A stretch of DNA of 64,000 nucleotides from Sagittula stellata E-37 (GTDB lineage Bacteria > Pseudomonadota > Alphaproteobacteria > Rhodobacterales > Rhodobacteraceae), in NCBI RefSeq assembly GCF_039724765.1, contig NZ_CP155729.1:434001-498000 (forward strand), given 5' to 3'. The notes beneath the pieces were generated by a model. The model saw only the letters and a list, made by a program, of their open reading frames with translations, did no database searches and was not told where the DNA came from. Both the position numbers and the translations under genes were made by a program. Of this stretch, positions 36,003 through 45,746 are shown one piece after another. The stretch's first letter is position 1. Every line of letters starts with the position of its first letter.

Positions 36003-36503
36003 GTGCTTTCATTGGAAAAATTCCCCGCACATGGGCTGGCCGTCATCAGGTGCGACGGGGCCCTGAGACGCTACGACGTGTTCGAATGCCTCGAAGCGAC
36101 GTTGAGTGGTCCGGAGGATCTGCAACGCCGCTCTGTTTTTCTGGACCTTTCCGGCATGACGTTCACGGATGTGAACTTCATAGATTGGGTGGAGGTCTCG
36201 CAAAATCTTCAGGACATCAACGATGGCGCGGACCGGGCGGGGGTCAGAATCGCGATCTTTGCGCCGGGAACGCTAGGCTTCGGGGTGGCGCGCATGTGCC
36301 AGCAGCTCATGGAGCTTTGCGGTCCCTACGAGTTCTGCGTCACGCGTGTCCGGTCCGTCGCACTTGCGTTCCTCGACCTCAACGACCTCCCCGCCAGACC
36401 GGAGCCGGAAGCCAGGATCAACGCGATGCTCAGACGGTTGACCCCGGTATGGCGGGCTGCCATCGCACCAGGAGGCGGCGCGCCCAAGAGCGACGGCTTC
36501 TGA
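36003..36503 (+). CDS. Conserved hypothetical protein, possibly STAS-like
   Basis: About 166 residues. I do not recognise it firmly. Residues 3-120 alternate strands and helices, with RRSVFLDLSGMTFTDVNFIDW resembling the strand-loop-helix around the phosphorylated site of STAS/anti-sigma antagonist domains, but the usual Ser is not present (DVNF). The start is taken as GTG at 36003, with GAGGG eight bases upstream; upstream sequence in frame reads poorly. It precedes the EVE-domain gene in convergent orientation. Confidence 0.5.
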   Translation: MLSLEKFPAHGLAVIRCDGALRRYDVFECLEATLSGPEDLQRRSVFLDLSGMTFTDVNFIDWVEVSQNLQDINDGADRAGVRIAIFAPGTLGFGVARMCQQLMELCGPYEFCVTRVRSVALAFLDLNDLPARPEPEARINAMLRRLTPVWRAAIAPGGGAPKSDGF

Positions 36504-36518
36504 AAGGGGTGAGCAGGG

Positions 36519-36938
36519 TCAGCCCTGCTTGCCACCCATGGTGCAGATCACGTCCCACTCTTCAGCCGTGACCGGCTGAACGGACAGACGCGAATTCCTG
36601 ACAAGCACCATGTCGGCCAGCCGGGGTTCTGCCTTGATCGCGTCGAGAGTGACCGGTGCAGGCAGCGGTTCGACCGCCTTGATGTCCACGCACTCCCATC
36701 GCGCGTCGTCGGTTGTGCTGTCGGGATGTGCGGGCGCGCTGACTTCGACGATGCCCACGATCTCGCGGTCTTTCTGGGAATGATAGAAGAACCCGAGATC
36801 GCCCGGTGTCATCTCGCGCATGAAATTGCGCGCCTGATAATTGCGCACACCATCCCATTCCTCACCCGCGTCGCCCTTGGCCACCTGATCGTTCCAGGAC
36901 CAGGTGGACGGCTCTGACTTGAACAGCCAGAACTTCAT
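36519..36938 (-). CDS. EVE domain-containing protein
   Basis: A 139-residue PUA-like EVE domain protein. The N-terminus MKFWLFKSEPSTWSW and the core WDGVRNYQARNFMREM and GDLGFFYHS are hallmark segments. EVE domains bind modified bases in DNA or RNA. Its ATG overlaps the stop of the YciI-like gene by four bases, so it is the last gene of the tsaD-gpsA-yciI-eve run. Confidence 0.92.
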   Translation of the reverse strand: MKFWLFKSEPSTWSWNDQVAKGDAGEEWDGVRNYQARNFMREMTPGDLGFFYHSQKDREIVGIVEVSAPAHPDSTTDDARWECVDIKAVEPLPAPVTLDAIKAEPRLADMVLVRNSRLSVQPVTAEEWDVICTMGGKQG

Positions 36939-37207
36939 CCGATTACCTTTTTCCAGGCAGTCAGGGTCACGCTTTCGAACAGGCCGGCCTTGGCATACGG
37001 GTCGGAGTCCGCCCAGGCGCGGGCGCTAGCCATGTCCTCGACGTCGAGGATCACCAGAGATCCGGCCATCTCGCCGGCTTCGTCCAGCAGAGGACCGGCC
37101 TGTGTGACGACGCCGGTCGCTTCGATGTAGGCGAGGTGGGCATCCCGGTTGTCCTTGCGGGTCTGGAGGTGACCGGTCTTGTCCTTGGCCATGAGGGCGA
37201 TAAGCAT
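36935..37207 (-). CDS. YciI-like protein
   Basis: A 90-residue ferredoxin-like-fold protein. The conserved His is in RDAHLAYIE, the Asp in the terminal region SARAWADSDPYAKAGLF. YciI proteins are suspected small hydrolases or binding proteins. Start choice: ATG 37207 has a GGAAG eight bases upstream; ATG 37213 overlaps the gpsA stop and would add two residues. Between gpsA and the EVE gene with overlaps on both sides. Confidence 0.85.
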   Translation of the reverse strand: MLIALMAKDKTGHLQTRKDNRDAHLAYIEATGVVTQAGPLLDEAGEMAGSLVILDVEDMASARAWADSDPYAKAGLFESVTLTAWKKVIG

Positions 37208-37209
37208 CG

Positions 37210-38172
37210 TCATTCTTCCTTGAGTGGTCGTGAAAGCAGGTCGTCCATCGCCTCGGGCACCGTCAATACACCTGTGGTCAGGCGCGCAGTGACGGTAGCG
37301 ATGGGCGCGGAGATATCGTTGTCGCGGGCCAGTTGCGCAGCAGCGCGGGCGGTGGCGGACCCTTCGACGGTGATCTCGGGATCGAACGCCTCGCCACGGC
37401 CAAGCGACAGCCCGTACCGGTAGTTGCGCGACAGGTCCGAGGTGCAGGTCAGCGTCAGGTCGCCAAGGCCCGAAAGACCGGCGAGCGTATCCGGCTTAGC
37501 GCCAAGGTGTTCGGCAAGGCGCGTCATCTCGGCAAAGCCCCGGGTCATGAGCGCGGCACGCGCGCTGTCGCCCAACCCCGCACCGATGCAGGCGCCGCAG
37601 GCGATGGCGATCACGTTCTTCAGCGCACCGCCTAGCTCGGCACCCGTCACGTCGCTGGTCCGGTAAAGGCGCAGGGACGAGGTGGACAGCTGGTGCTGAA
37701 GCGCGAGGCCGATGGTCTCGTCCGCGCAGGCCAGCGTCAGGGCGGTCGGCAGGCCCTTCGCGATGTCGGCAGCAAAACTCGGGCCGGTCAGGACGGCGGG
37801 GATCACGCCGGGCTTCACCCGCCGTGCGGCATCCGAAACGCCCAACCCGGTTTCGAGGTCGATGCCCTTGCAGCACAGCACCAGCGGCCGGCCTGACATG
37901 GGGGTGTCGATGCGCTGCAAAACGCCGCGCAAGCTCTGGGTCGGCACGCTGACAAGAACGGTCTCGGCCTTTGCCGCCGTGTTCAGATCGGTTGTCGCGC
38001 TGACCATCTCGGGAAGTTGCACGCGCGGCAGGCGCGGGCTTTCGCGATGGTCCCTGATGCGCGAAACGGCATAGGGGTCGCGCGCCCAGAGTGTGACCGG
38101 ACGTCCTTCCTGTGCAAGTGCGACGGCAAGTGCCGTGCCAAAGGCACCGGCGCCCAGGATGGCGATAGTCAT
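37210..38172 (-). CDS. gpsA: Glycerol-3-phosphate dehydrogenase [NAD(P)+] GpsA
   Basis: A 320-residue enzyme that reduces dihydroxyacetone phosphate to sn-glycerol-3-phosphate for phospholipid synthesis. The NAD(P) loop is [12 protein letters not shown], the catalytic Lys is in [13 protein letters not shown], and the substrate Arg region is [10 protein letters not shown]. It overlaps the tsaD stop by four bases at its start. Confidence 0.95.
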   Translation of the reverse strand: MTIAILGAGAFGTALAVALAQEGRPVTLWARDPYAVSRIRDHRESPRLPRVQLPEMVSATTDLNTAAKAETVLVSVPTQSLRGVLQRIDTPMSGRPLVLCCKGIDLETGLGVSDAARRVKPGVIPAVLTGPSFAADIAKGLPTALTLACADETIGLALQHQLSTSSLRLYRTSDVTGAELGGALKNVIAIACGACIGAGLGDSARAALMTRGFAEMTRLAEHLGAKPDTLAGLSGLGDLTLTCTSDLSRNYRYGLSLGRGEAFDPEITVEGSATARAAAQLARDNDISAPIATVTARLTTGVLTVPEAMDDLLSRPLKEE

Positions 38173-39248
38173 GCCTTGGCTCCTTTCCGGCCGTGGCCGA
38201 TCAGTGGCGCCGCCCGCGTGTCGAGCGGCCAGCGTGGGCGGGCGGCGAGCGTCATGTCATCCTCGGCGCCCGCCGCCAGCAGTTCCGAGCCAGCATATGC
38301 AATCATAGCCGCATTGTCCGTACAAAGTGCCAAGGGCGGTGCGGTGAACTTCAGGTCGGTTTCGGTGCAAACGGTCTCCAGCGCGCCGCGTATCGCCAGG
38401 TTGGCCGCCACACCGCCCGCAACGGCAAGGGCCGGTGCGTCGGGCTGTTCGTCGAGGTAGAGCGCCACGGCGCGGCGGGTCTTTTCCGCCAGGGTGTCGC
38501 GCACCGCCGCCTGGAACCCGGCGCAAAGGTCGGCCCGATCCTGCCGGGTCAGCCCGTTCTTCTCGGCCACGATCTTGTCGCGCTGGCGCATCAGCGCGGT
38601 CTTCAGGCCGGAGAACGACAAGTCGCAGCCCGGACGGTCCAGCAGCGGTCGCGGGAACCGGAAGCGGCGTTCGTCACCCAGCCGGGCCTCGGCTTCGACC
38701 GCCGGTCCGCCAGGTTGCGGCAAGCCCAGAAGGCGCGCGGTCTTGTCGAAGGCTTCGCCGGGGGCATCGTCGATGGTTCCGCCCAAGCGGGTGAAATCCG
38801 CCGCGCCGCGCACGATGAGGAACTGGCAGTGCCCGCCGGAGACCAGCAGCATGAGGTACGGATACCGCAGCCCGTCGGTCAGCCGCGGGGTCAGGGCGTG
38901 TCCCGCAAGGTGGTTCACCCCGATCATCGGTTTGCCCAGTCCGGTGGCCAACCCCTTGGCCAGCATCACGCCCGAAAAGACTCCGCCGATCAGCCCCGGC
39001 CCGGCAGTGACGGCAATCGCGTCGATCTTCGGCAAGGCGACGCCCGCCTGTTCCAGCGCCCGTTCGACGCACAGGTCGAGCCGTTCGGCATGGGCGCGGG
39101 CGGCGATTTCCGGGACGACACCGCCGAAGTCCGCGTGCAGCGCGTTCTGGCCCTCGACCACGGAGGCGAGGATGTCCCGCCCGCGCAGCAACGCGGCGGC
39201 GGTATCGTCGCAACTGCTTTCCAGCCCGAGGATCAGGGGGTCGTTCAT
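38169..39248 (-). CDS. tsaD: tRNA t6A37 threonylcarbamoyltransferase TsaD
   Basis: A 359-residue ASKHA-fold protein that transfers threonylcarbamoyl to A37 of ANN-decoding tRNAs. The metal-binding His pair is in VNHLAGHAL, nucleotide loops are [12 protein letters not shown] at the N-terminus and VSGGHCQFL, and [13 protein letters not shown] closes the site. The start at 39248 gives the family N-terminus; a longer frame has no homology. Its activator TsaE is encoded in the fusion at 21067-22530. Confidence 0.96.
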   Translation of the reverse strand: MNDPLILGLESSCDDTAAALLRGRDILASVVEGQNALHADFGGVVPEIAARAHAERLDLCVERALEQAGVALPKIDAIAVTAGPGLIGGVFSGVMLAKGLATGLGKPMIGVNHLAGHALTPRLTDGLRYPYLMLLVSGGHCQFLIVRGAADFTRLGGTIDDAPGEAFDKTARLLGLPQPGGPAVEAEARLGDERRFRFPRPLLDRPGCDLSFSGLKTALMRQRDKIVAEKNGLTRQDRADLCAGFQAAVRDTLAEKTRRAVALYLDEQPDAPALAVAGGVAANLAIRGALETVCTETDLKFTAPPLALCTDNAAMIAYAGSELLAAGAEDDMTLAARPRWPLDTRAAPLIGHGRKGAKA

Positions 39249-39321
39249 CCAGCGCTCCCGTGGACATGCGTGAGCACAGCGAGTACCACCGGAGAACGCG
39301 CCCGACAACGCCAGAGGCCAC

Positions 39322-40068
39322 ATGCATGAGACGCTGCCCGTTCTGCTTATGACACGGCCCCACGCCGCCTGCGCGCGATTCGTGGCGGAACTGGACCGGG
39401 CCGGGGCGCGCTTCACACCGATTATGTCGCCCCTTTTCCAGATCGTGCAGACCGAGGCGCATCTGCCACTGGACGGCGTACGCGGGCTGATCTTCAGTTC
39501 CGTGCACGGCGTGGCGGCCTGGAAGGCGCGTGATCTGCAGTTCGACATGCCCTGTTACATCGTCGGGCAGGCTACGGCGCAGGCGGCGCAGGCGGCCGGT
39601 TTGCGGCCTGCCATCGTGCAGCCGACCGCCGCGAGTCTGGTGAAGAAAATGCTCGATACCGGGGTCGAAGGTCCGCTTCTGCATCTTCACGGGACGCACA
39701 CCCGCGGCGACATTGCCCGGCGACTGACCTTCGATGGGCTTTATACCCGGGCCGTTGCCGTCTACGATCAGCCTGAGTTGGAATTGAACGAAACCGCACG
39801 GGCCGCGTTGGTCGGGGATGTGCCAGTCGTTGCGCCGGTGTTTTCTCCGCGGACGGCTTCTTTACTGGCGCGGGAAAAGGCAAAAGCGCCGCTTCTTGTC
39901 GCGGCAATGAGCGAAGCGGTGGCCTTGGCCCTGCCTCCGCTTCATATAGTGTTTTTGAAGGTCGCGGACCGCCCCGACTCGGGCGCGATGCTGGCTGCAG
40001 TGCAAGAGACGCTCGACAGGGCGCATGCGCAGATGGAAAGATCCGGGGCCTCTCCGGACGAAGGTTGA
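39322..40068 (+). CDS. hemD: Uroporphyrinogen-III synthase HemD
   Basis: A 248-residue two-lobed protein. The N-terminal [17 protein letters not shown] and the segments [12 protein letters not shown] and [13 protein letters not shown] are HemD features; sequence conservation in this family is low, so context counts. It closes and inverts hydroxymethylbilane to uroporphyrinogen III for heme and cobalamin. It leads the hemD-mitofilin-hemY operon, the usual alphaproteobacterial order, divergent from tsaD. Confidence 0.9.
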   Translation: MHETLPVLLMTRPHAACARFVAELDRAGARFTPIMSPLFQIVQTEAHLPLDGVRGLIFSSVHGVAAWKARDLQFDMPCYIVGQATAQAAQAAGLRPAIVQPTAASLVKKMLDTGVEGPLLHLHGTHTRGDIARRLTFDGLYTRAVAVYDQPELELNETARAALVGDVPVVAPVFSPRTASLLAREKAKAPLLVAAMSEAVALALPPLHIVFLKVADRPDSGAMLAAVQETLDRAHAQMERSGASPDEG

Positions 40069-40082
40069 AAGGGTGACGGGAC

Positions 40083-41498
40083 GTGGCAGACACGACTGAG
40101 GACAAATCGGCGAAGGAAAAGACCGACGCCGCAACCGAAACCGTACCGGAGGAAGGCCGCAAGACGGACGAGACCCCACAGGAGACAGATGAGACTGTCG
40201 AGACGTCCTCTGACACCGATCCCGAAACGCCTGATTCAGACGCCAGCACCGATGGCACGGTCGAAGAAGCCGGGAACGACGCTTCGATTGACGGAACGGT
40301 GGACGAGGGAGCAGCGCCGGAACAGGGCGTGACGCCGTCAGGCGAACCGGCTCCGGAAGAACCCCTTCCCGCAGCCGAGGATACGAAGACCGCGAACGGG
40401 ATGGTTCCGGTGGCCGCCCCGGCAGAGACGAAGCGCAGCGGCGGTTTTGTCCCGATGTTACTGGGCGGCGTAATCGCCGCTGGTCTGGGCTATGGCGCGG
40501 CCTACTACGGCCTGACGACCGGCGGCCCCGACGAGCCCGACCCGTTCTTCGCCGAAACACGGGCCACCCTTTCTGACCAAAGCGCGGAGCTGGAGCGTCT
40601 TTCTGCCGGCGCCGACGCCTCGCGCGGCGACCTGGACGCCATCCGGTCGCAGGTCGAGGGGATCGACCTTTCCGCGCTGGAAGGCGGACTGACCTCGGTG
40701 CAATCGGCACTGAGCGACATCGACAGCCGGATCTCCGGGTTGGGCGATGACATGGCAGCCATCGACGGACGTCTGACCGCGCTGGAAAAGCGCCCCGTGG
40801 AAGAGGCCGTCTCGCCGGAAGCCATTGCCGCATACGAGCGCGAGCTCGACGCCCTGCGCGGCGAGGTGACAGCCCAGAAAGAAGCGCTGGAGGCCGAGAA
40901 GGCCGCCCTTACCAAGCAGATCGAAGCGCAGACCGCCGAGATGGAGCGCGTTCTTTCGGAAGCGCAGGCACTGGAGGTCAGCGCCGAGGATCAGGCACGG
41001 CTTGCCGAAAACCGCGCGGCGCTTGCCGATCTGACGGCCCGCGTGCAGGACGGGCGCCCGTTCTCCGAACCGGTCAACATCCTGACGACAAACGGCGTGT
41101 CCGTGCCCGGCGCACTTGAAGCGACGGCGGGCGACGGTGTGCCCTCGATCCCGACGCTGGCGGAAAGCTATCCGGATGCGGCGCGCGATGCGCTGGCCGC
41201 TGCCCGCAAGGCCCCGGCTTCGGATGGCGAGGAAGGCGGTGGCGGTCTTGCCAGCTTCCTGACCAGCCAGATGGGTGCTCGCTCTGTCGTACCGAAAGAA
41301 GGCAACTCCGCGGACGCGATCCTTTCGCGCGCGGAGGCGGCCATCAAGGGGGGTGACCTTCAGGCCGCGCTCGCGGAACTGGACGCACTTCCGGAGGAGG
41401 CGAAGGCCGCGATGTCCGACTGGATCGCGCTGGCCCGGTTGCGTGCAGACGCGCTCGCCGGGGCGGACACGCTCGCCCAGCAACTGAACCAGCAATAA
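40083..41498 (+). CDS. Mitofilin (Mic60)-family inner-membrane protein
   Basis: A 471-residue protein with an acidic, low-complexity N-terminus (about 115 residues rich in E, T, D and P), one transmembrane helix near residues 122-142 (MLLGGVIAAGLGYGAAYYG), a long coiled coil (about 155-320) and a C-terminal mitofilin-like helix. Alphaproteobacterial Mic60 shapes inner membranes. It starts with GTG at 40083. It stands between hemD and hemY as in most alphaproteobacteria. Confidence 0.88.
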   Translation: MADTTEDKSAKEKTDAATETVPEEGRKTDETPQETDETVETSSDTDPETPDSDASTDGTVEEAGNDASIDGTVDEGAAPEQGVTPSGEPAPEEPLPAAEDTKTANGMVPVAAPAETKRSGGFVPMLLGGVIAAGLGYGAAYYGLTTGGPDEPDPFFAETRATLSDQSAELERLSAGADASRGDLDAIRSQVEGIDLSALEGGLTSVQSALSDIDSRISGLGDDMAAIDGRLTALEKRPVEEAVSPEAIAAYERELDALRGEVTAQKEALEAEKAALTKQIEAQTAEMERVLSEAQALEVSAEDQARLAENRAALADLTARVQDGRPFSEPVNILTTNGVSVPGALEATAGDGVPSIPTLAESYPDAARDALAAARKAPASDGEEGGGGLASFLTSQMGARSVVPKEGNSADAILSRAEAAIKGGDLQAALAELDALPEEAKAAMSDWIALARLRADALAGADTLAQQLNQQ

Positions 41499-41511
41499 GG
41501 GTCCGGAAATC

Positions 41512-43080
41512 ATGTTGTGGTCATTGATCAAGATTGTCGTATTCGTCGTCATCGTGGCGGCGCTGACCCTGGGGCTGGGGTATCTCATCGAAGCCGACGG
41601 CACCGGCCTGGCGCAGGCCCGCATTACCCTGAACGGCGTGGAATACACGCTGACCCCGGTGATGATGGTCATCGGCGCGCTTGTCCTGCTGCTGGCGGTC
41701 TGGCTGCTGCTGAAGCTTGCCAGCTTTCTGGTTGCCCTGCTGCGGTTCATCAATGGCGATGAAACCGCCCTGTCGCGCCATTTCCACCGCAACCGGGAAC
41801 GCAAGGGCTACGCAGCCCTGTCGGATGGCATGATGGCGCTGGCCTCGGGCGAGGGTCGGCTGGCCATCGCCAAGGCGCAGAAGGCGGAGAAGTACCTTCA
41901 CAAGCCGGAACTGACGGACCTTGTGACCGCGCAGGCCGCCGAGATGATGGGCGACCGCAAGAAAGCGGAAGAGACCTACAAGAAACTGCTGACCCGCGAC
42001 GGAACCCGTTTCGTCGGCATTCGCGGGATCATGAAGCAGAAGCTGGCCTCCGGCGATACCAACACCGCCCTGCAACTGGCGGAGCGCGCCTTCGCGCTGA
42101 AGCCGAAGCACGAGGAGGTGCAGGACACGCTCCTCCAGCTTCAGGCTGAGAAGGCCGACTGGACCGGCGCCCGCAAGACACTGCAGGCCAAGCTGAAGCA
42201 CGGCACCCTGCCGCGCGACGTCTACAAGCGGCGCGATGCGGTGCTGGCGCTCAGCCAGGCGACCGAGATCGAGAACCGGGACGAAAGCATCGCCGCCGCC
42301 GAGAAGGCGATAGAGGCGAACCGCAATTCGCCGGACCTCGTGCCCGCCGCCGCGAAGGCCGCGCGCGCCTACATCGCCCAGAAGCGCCCGCGCAACGCGA
42401 TCCGCGTGCTGAAGAAGGCGTGGGAAACCCATCCGCACCCGGACCTGGCCGCGGCCTACGCGGAGATCGAGCCGAACGAGACTCCGGACGAGCGCATCAA
42501 GCGGTTCGTACCGCTGACCCGGATCAACCCGGACCACCGCGAAACCCGTCTGCTCAAAGCAGAGCTGAACCTTGCGGCGGAACACTTCCCCGAAGCCCGC
42601 CGTTCGCTGGGCGATCTGGTGGAAAAGGAGCCCGACGCCCGCGTGCTGGCGATCATGGCAGCGATCGAGAAGGGCGAAGGCGCGCCCGATCAGGTGGTGC
42701 GCGGCTGGTTGGCGAAGGCTGTGACCGCCCCGCGCGGCCCGCAGTGGGTCTGCGACAACTGCAAGACCATCCACGGAGAATGGCGCCCGACCTGCACGAA
42801 CTGCGGCGCGTTCGACACGCTGTCGTGGAAGACACCGGCCCAGTCCGAGGTCGTGCTGCCCGCGCAGGCCAACATGCTGCCGCTCATCATCGGCGCACTG
42901 GAGGACAAGTCTCCTGCCGAGGACCCCGCCGTGGTGCCCGAAGCCAACCCCGGCATGATCGACGTCAGCCCGGTGGAGCGCGAACCCAAGGCTCCGGACG
43001 CGACGGAGCCCGCCGATGCGGAGATCCTCGGGGAGCCGAACGAGGCGGCGCGTGCGGAAGCGGCCTCCGCGTCAAAATAG
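41512..43080 (+). CDS. hemY: HemY-type TPR membrane protein with zinc ribbon
   Basis: A 522-residue protein with two N-terminal transmembrane helices (about 5-27 and 46-72), the HemY_N domain, and TPR-like helical repeats to about residue 395. Near 408-431 lies a zinc ribbon, WVCDNCKTIHG and TCTNCGAFDTL, two CxxC pairs like those of LapB/YciM. The acidic C-terminal tail is disordered. This is the HemY of hem operons, not protoporphyrinogen oxidase. Role unclear; a scaffold for envelope or heme enzymes is likely. Confidence 0.88.
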   Translation: MLWSLIKIVVFVVIVAALTLGLGYLIEADGTGLAQARITLNGVEYTLTPVMMVIGALVLLLAVWLLLKLASFLVALLRFINGDETALSRHFHRNRERKGYAALSDGMMALASGEGRLAIAKAQKAEKYLHKPELTDLVTAQAAEMMGDRKKAEETYKKLLTRDGTRFVGIRGIMKQKLASGDTNTALQLAERAFALKPKHEEVQDTLLQLQAEKADWTGARKTLQAKLKHGTLPRDVYKRRDAVLALSQATEIENRDESIAAAEKAIEANRNSPDLVPAAAKAARAYIAQKRPRNAIRVLKKAWETHPHPDLAAAYAEIEPNETPDERIKRFVPLTRINPDHRETRLLKAELNLAAEHFPEARRSLGDLVEKEPDARVLAIMAAIEKGEGAPDQVVRGWLAKAVTAPRGPQWVCDNCKTIHGEWRPTCTNCGAFDTLSWKTPAQSEVVLPAQANMLPLIIGALEDKSPAEDPAVVPEANPGMIDVSPVEREPKAPDATEPADAEILGEPNEAARAEAASASK

Positions 43081-43126
43081 GCCTTCCCCTCGGTCGGGCG
43101 GCCTGCTAATAGGCCGCCCACCAGAT

Positions 43127-43202
43127 GCCGCTGTAGCTCAGCTGGTAGAGCACGTCATTCGTAATGATGGGGTCGGGGGTTCGAGTCCCTTCAGCGGCAC
43201 CA
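43127..43202 (+). tRNA. tRNA-Thr (anticodon CGT)
   Basis: A 76-base cloverleaf. The acceptor stem GCCGCTG pairs with CAGCGGC, and A plus an encoded CCA ends it. The D-arm has AGCTCAGCTGGTAGAGC, the anticodon loop is TTCGTAA (CGT, reading ACG), and the T-arm contains GGTTCGAGTCC. A strong terminator follows. Confidence 0.97.
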
Positions 43203-43232
43203 CTTTTTCCCGGGCATGACCGGGACCTTAAG

Positions 43233-43256
43233 AAGCCCCCGATCCGGGGGCTTTTT
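43233..43256 (+). terminator. Rho-independent terminator of tRNA-Thr
   Basis: A 9-bp stem with core GCCCCCG/CGGGGGC around a 3-base loop is followed by a run of T. It lies 30 bases after the tRNA. On the opposite strand the same hairpin would follow the glcB stop. Confidence 0.9.
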
Positions 43257-43278
43257 GCGTTTCAAAGGGCAGGATGGC

Positions 43279-45444
43279 TCAGTGCTGGCGCGCCTTCAGT
43301 TGCAGGCGGCGGCGGTGGAGCACCGGTTCGGTGTAGCCGGAGGGCTGCTTGCGCCCGTCGAAGACAAGGTCGCAGGCCGCCTTGAATGCAATGCCGTCGA
43401 AGCCCGGTGCCATCGGCACGTAGTTCGGATCGCCTGCGTTCTGCCGGTCCACCACATCGGCCATCTGCTTCATGATCTCTTCGACCTCGTCGTTCGAGAC
43501 GACGCCGTGATGCAGCCAGTTCGCGATGTGCTGGGCCGAGATTCGGCAGGTGGCGCGGTCCTCCATAAGGCCCACATCGTTGATGTCCGGCACCTTGGAA
43601 CAGCCCACGCCCTGGTCGATCCAGCGCACCACGTAGCCGAGGATGCCCTGTGCGTTGTTCTCGACCTCGCGGCGGATCTGGCCTCGGGTCCACTGACGGT
43701 AGGCGGCGAGCGGTATGTCGAGAAGCGCGTCGACGTAAGCGCGCCGTCCGCCCTTCGCCAGATCGGACTGGACCGCCATCACGTCGACCTTGTGGTAATG
43801 CGTGGCGTGAAGTGTCGCGGCCGTGGGCGAGGGCACCCAGGCGCAGGTGGCCCCGGCGCGCGGATGTTCGATCTTCTGTTCCAGCATGGCCGCCATCTTG
43901 TCGGGCATGGCCCACATGCCCTTGCCGATCTGTGCCTTGCCCGAAAACCCGCATTCCAGACCGATGTCGACGTTCTGGTTTTCGTAGGCGGTGATCCATG
44001 ATTTGCGCTTGATGAAGTCCTTGCGCGAGAATGGCCCGGCCTCCATCGAGGTGTGGATCTCGTCCCCGGTCCGGTCGAGGAAACCGGTGTTGATGAAGCA
44101 GACCCTGTGCCGCGCGGCGCGGATGCAGGCCTTCAGGTTCACCGAGGTGCGGCGCTCTTCGTCCATGATGCCCAGCTTGACCGTGTATTGCGGCAGGCCC
44201 AGCACTTTCTCCACATGGGTGAAGATCGCGTCGGTGAACGCCACTTCCTCAGGTCCGTGCATCTTCGGCTTCACCACGTAGACGGACCCTTCGACCGAGT
44301 TGCGCGGGCCCGTCGTCTTTTTCAGGTCGTGCATGGCGATGAGCGTGGTGAACATGGCGTCCATCAGCCCTTCGAAGATCTCGTTTCCGTCGCGGTCGAG
44401 GATCGCGGGGTTGGTCATCAGGTGGCCGACGTTGCGCACCAGAAGCAGGGCGCGGCCCTTCAGCGTGATCTCCGACCCGTCCGGCGCGGTGTAGGTCCGG
44501 TCGCCATGCAGGCGGCGGGTCATCTGCTTGCCGCCCTTCTCGAAGGTCTCCGCCAGATCGCCCTTCATCAGGCCCAGCCAGTTGCGATAGGCAAGCGTCT
44601 TGTCCTCCGCGTCGACGCAGGCCACCGAATCCTCGCAGTCGATGATTGCCGACATGGCGGATTCGAGTTGCACGTCGGCCAGGCCAGAGGGCGTCTGGCT
44701 TCCGATGGGGTGGCTGGCGTCGAAGACCAGTTCCACGTGCAGCCCGTTGTTCTTGAGCAGGATCGCGGTCGGGGCATCGGGGTCCCCCTTGTAGCCGGCA
44801 AAGACTTCCGGCGCCTTCAGTGCGGAGGCGTCGACCTCCAGCGCGCCGTCCTTCACGAGGTATCTGGTCGCCACCGCGTGGCTGGTGCCGGTCAGAGGGA
44901 AGATCTCGTCGAGGAACACGGCAGCGCGCGCCACGACCCGGGCGCCGCGACCGTCATCGAACCCGCCCGGAGGGGGCAGAACTCCCATTGCATCGGTGCC
45001 GTAGAGGCAGTCGTAAAAGCTGCCCCAACGCGCATTCGCGGCGTTCAGTACAAAGCGGGCATTGGTCACGGGCACGACAAGCTGCGGCCCGGGCACGGTG
45101 GCGACCTCCGGGTCGACGTTCGCGGTGTCGATCGTGAAGTCGCCGCCCTCGGGCACGATGTAGCCGATCTGCTCCAGGAACCCCTTGTAGGCGACCCTGT
45201 TGTGCGGTGTGCTGCGGCGCTCCTTGTGCCACGCGTCCAGTTGTTTCTGGATGGTCTCTCGCTTGTCCAGCAACGCGCGGTTCTGTGGCCCGAAGTCATG
45301 CACCAGCGCCGAGAAACCGGACCAGAGGTCGGCGGGGTCGATGCCGGTGCCGGGCAGGACCTCCTCCTCGACAAAGCGTTTCAGCCCGGCGTCGATGGAC
45401 AGGCCTTCGGTGTCGATGCGGGGCGCGGCGGTCTGGTCAGGCAC
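43279..45444 (-). CDS. glcB: Malate synthase G
   Basis: A 721-residue monomeric enzyme joining glyoxylate and acetyl-CoA to malate. Visible family parts are [14 protein letters not shown] (metal and catalytic region), [16 protein letters not shown], the N-terminal clasp, and [21 protein letters not shown] near the CoA site. The start is GTG at 45444 with GAGGAA upstream, giving the normal family length. It allows growth on acetate, glycolate or fatty acids. No isocitrate lyase is present in the window. Confidence 0.95.
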   Translation of the reverse strand: MPDQTAAPRIDTEGLSIDAGLKRFVEEEVLPGTGIDPADLWSGFSALVHDFGPQNRALLDKRETIQKQLDAWHKERRSTPHNRVAYKGFLEQIGYIVPEGGDFTIDTANVDPEVATVPGPQLVVPVTNARFVLNAANARWGSFYDCLYGTDAMGVLPPPGGFDDGRGARVVARAAVFLDEIFPLTGTSHAVATRYLVKDGALEVDASALKAPEVFAGYKGDPDAPTAILLKNNGLHVELVFDASHPIGSQTPSGLADVQLESAMSAIIDCEDSVACVDAEDKTLAYRNWLGLMKGDLAETFEKGGKQMTRRLHGDRTYTAPDGSEITLKGRALLLVRNVGHLMTNPAILDRDGNEIFEGLMDAMFTTLIAMHDLKKTTGPRNSVEGSVYVVKPKMHGPEEVAFTDAIFTHVEKVLGLPQYTVKLGIMDEERRTSVNLKACIRAARHRVCFINTGFLDRTGDEIHTSMEAGPFSRKDFIKRKSWITAYENQNVDIGLECGFSGKAQIGKGMWAMPDKMAAMLEQKIEHPRAGATCAWVPSPTAATLHATHYHKVDVMAVQSDLAKGGRRAYVDALLDIPLAAYRQWTRGQIRREVENNAQGILGYVVRWIDQGVGCSKVPDINDVGLMEDRATCRISAQHIANWLHHGVVSNDEVEEIMKQMADVVDRQNAGDPNYVPMAPGFDGIAFKAACDLVFDGRKQPSGYTEPVLHRRRLQLKARQH

Positions 45445-45746
45445 GGATGTTCCTCTTTCTGGTCGTGAAGCGGCGTTGCATGCCGCCGTGTGCAGAATGG
45501 TGCATTGTTCTGTCTTCGCCAATGGGTCGTGGTCCGCGCGGGGCCAAATCCGCGCGTCGAATGTGGGAAAGCGGGCAGTTGCGAGCCGGACGTGGGCCGA
45601 CATCTCTGCGCAGAGCGTGTGGATCGCTCAACGTCTGCGCGCCCCTGCACGCCCGTATCGCTCGACGCGTCCTGCGTCCCACCTTTCCCTTGCCATGCCC
45701 GACGCCCTGCGGGACAACGCAACCGACGCACGAACGGAGTACAGAC
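45445..45746. other. Divergent intergenic region, glcB / phosphohexomutase
   Basis: 302 bases hold the promoters of both genes. GTGCA occurs at 45490-45494 and 45500-45504, one helical turn apart, and a third TGCA at 45477-45480; this could be a regulator site for glcB but I cannot name the protein. No RNA gene or intrinsic terminator is seen. Confidence 0.35.
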
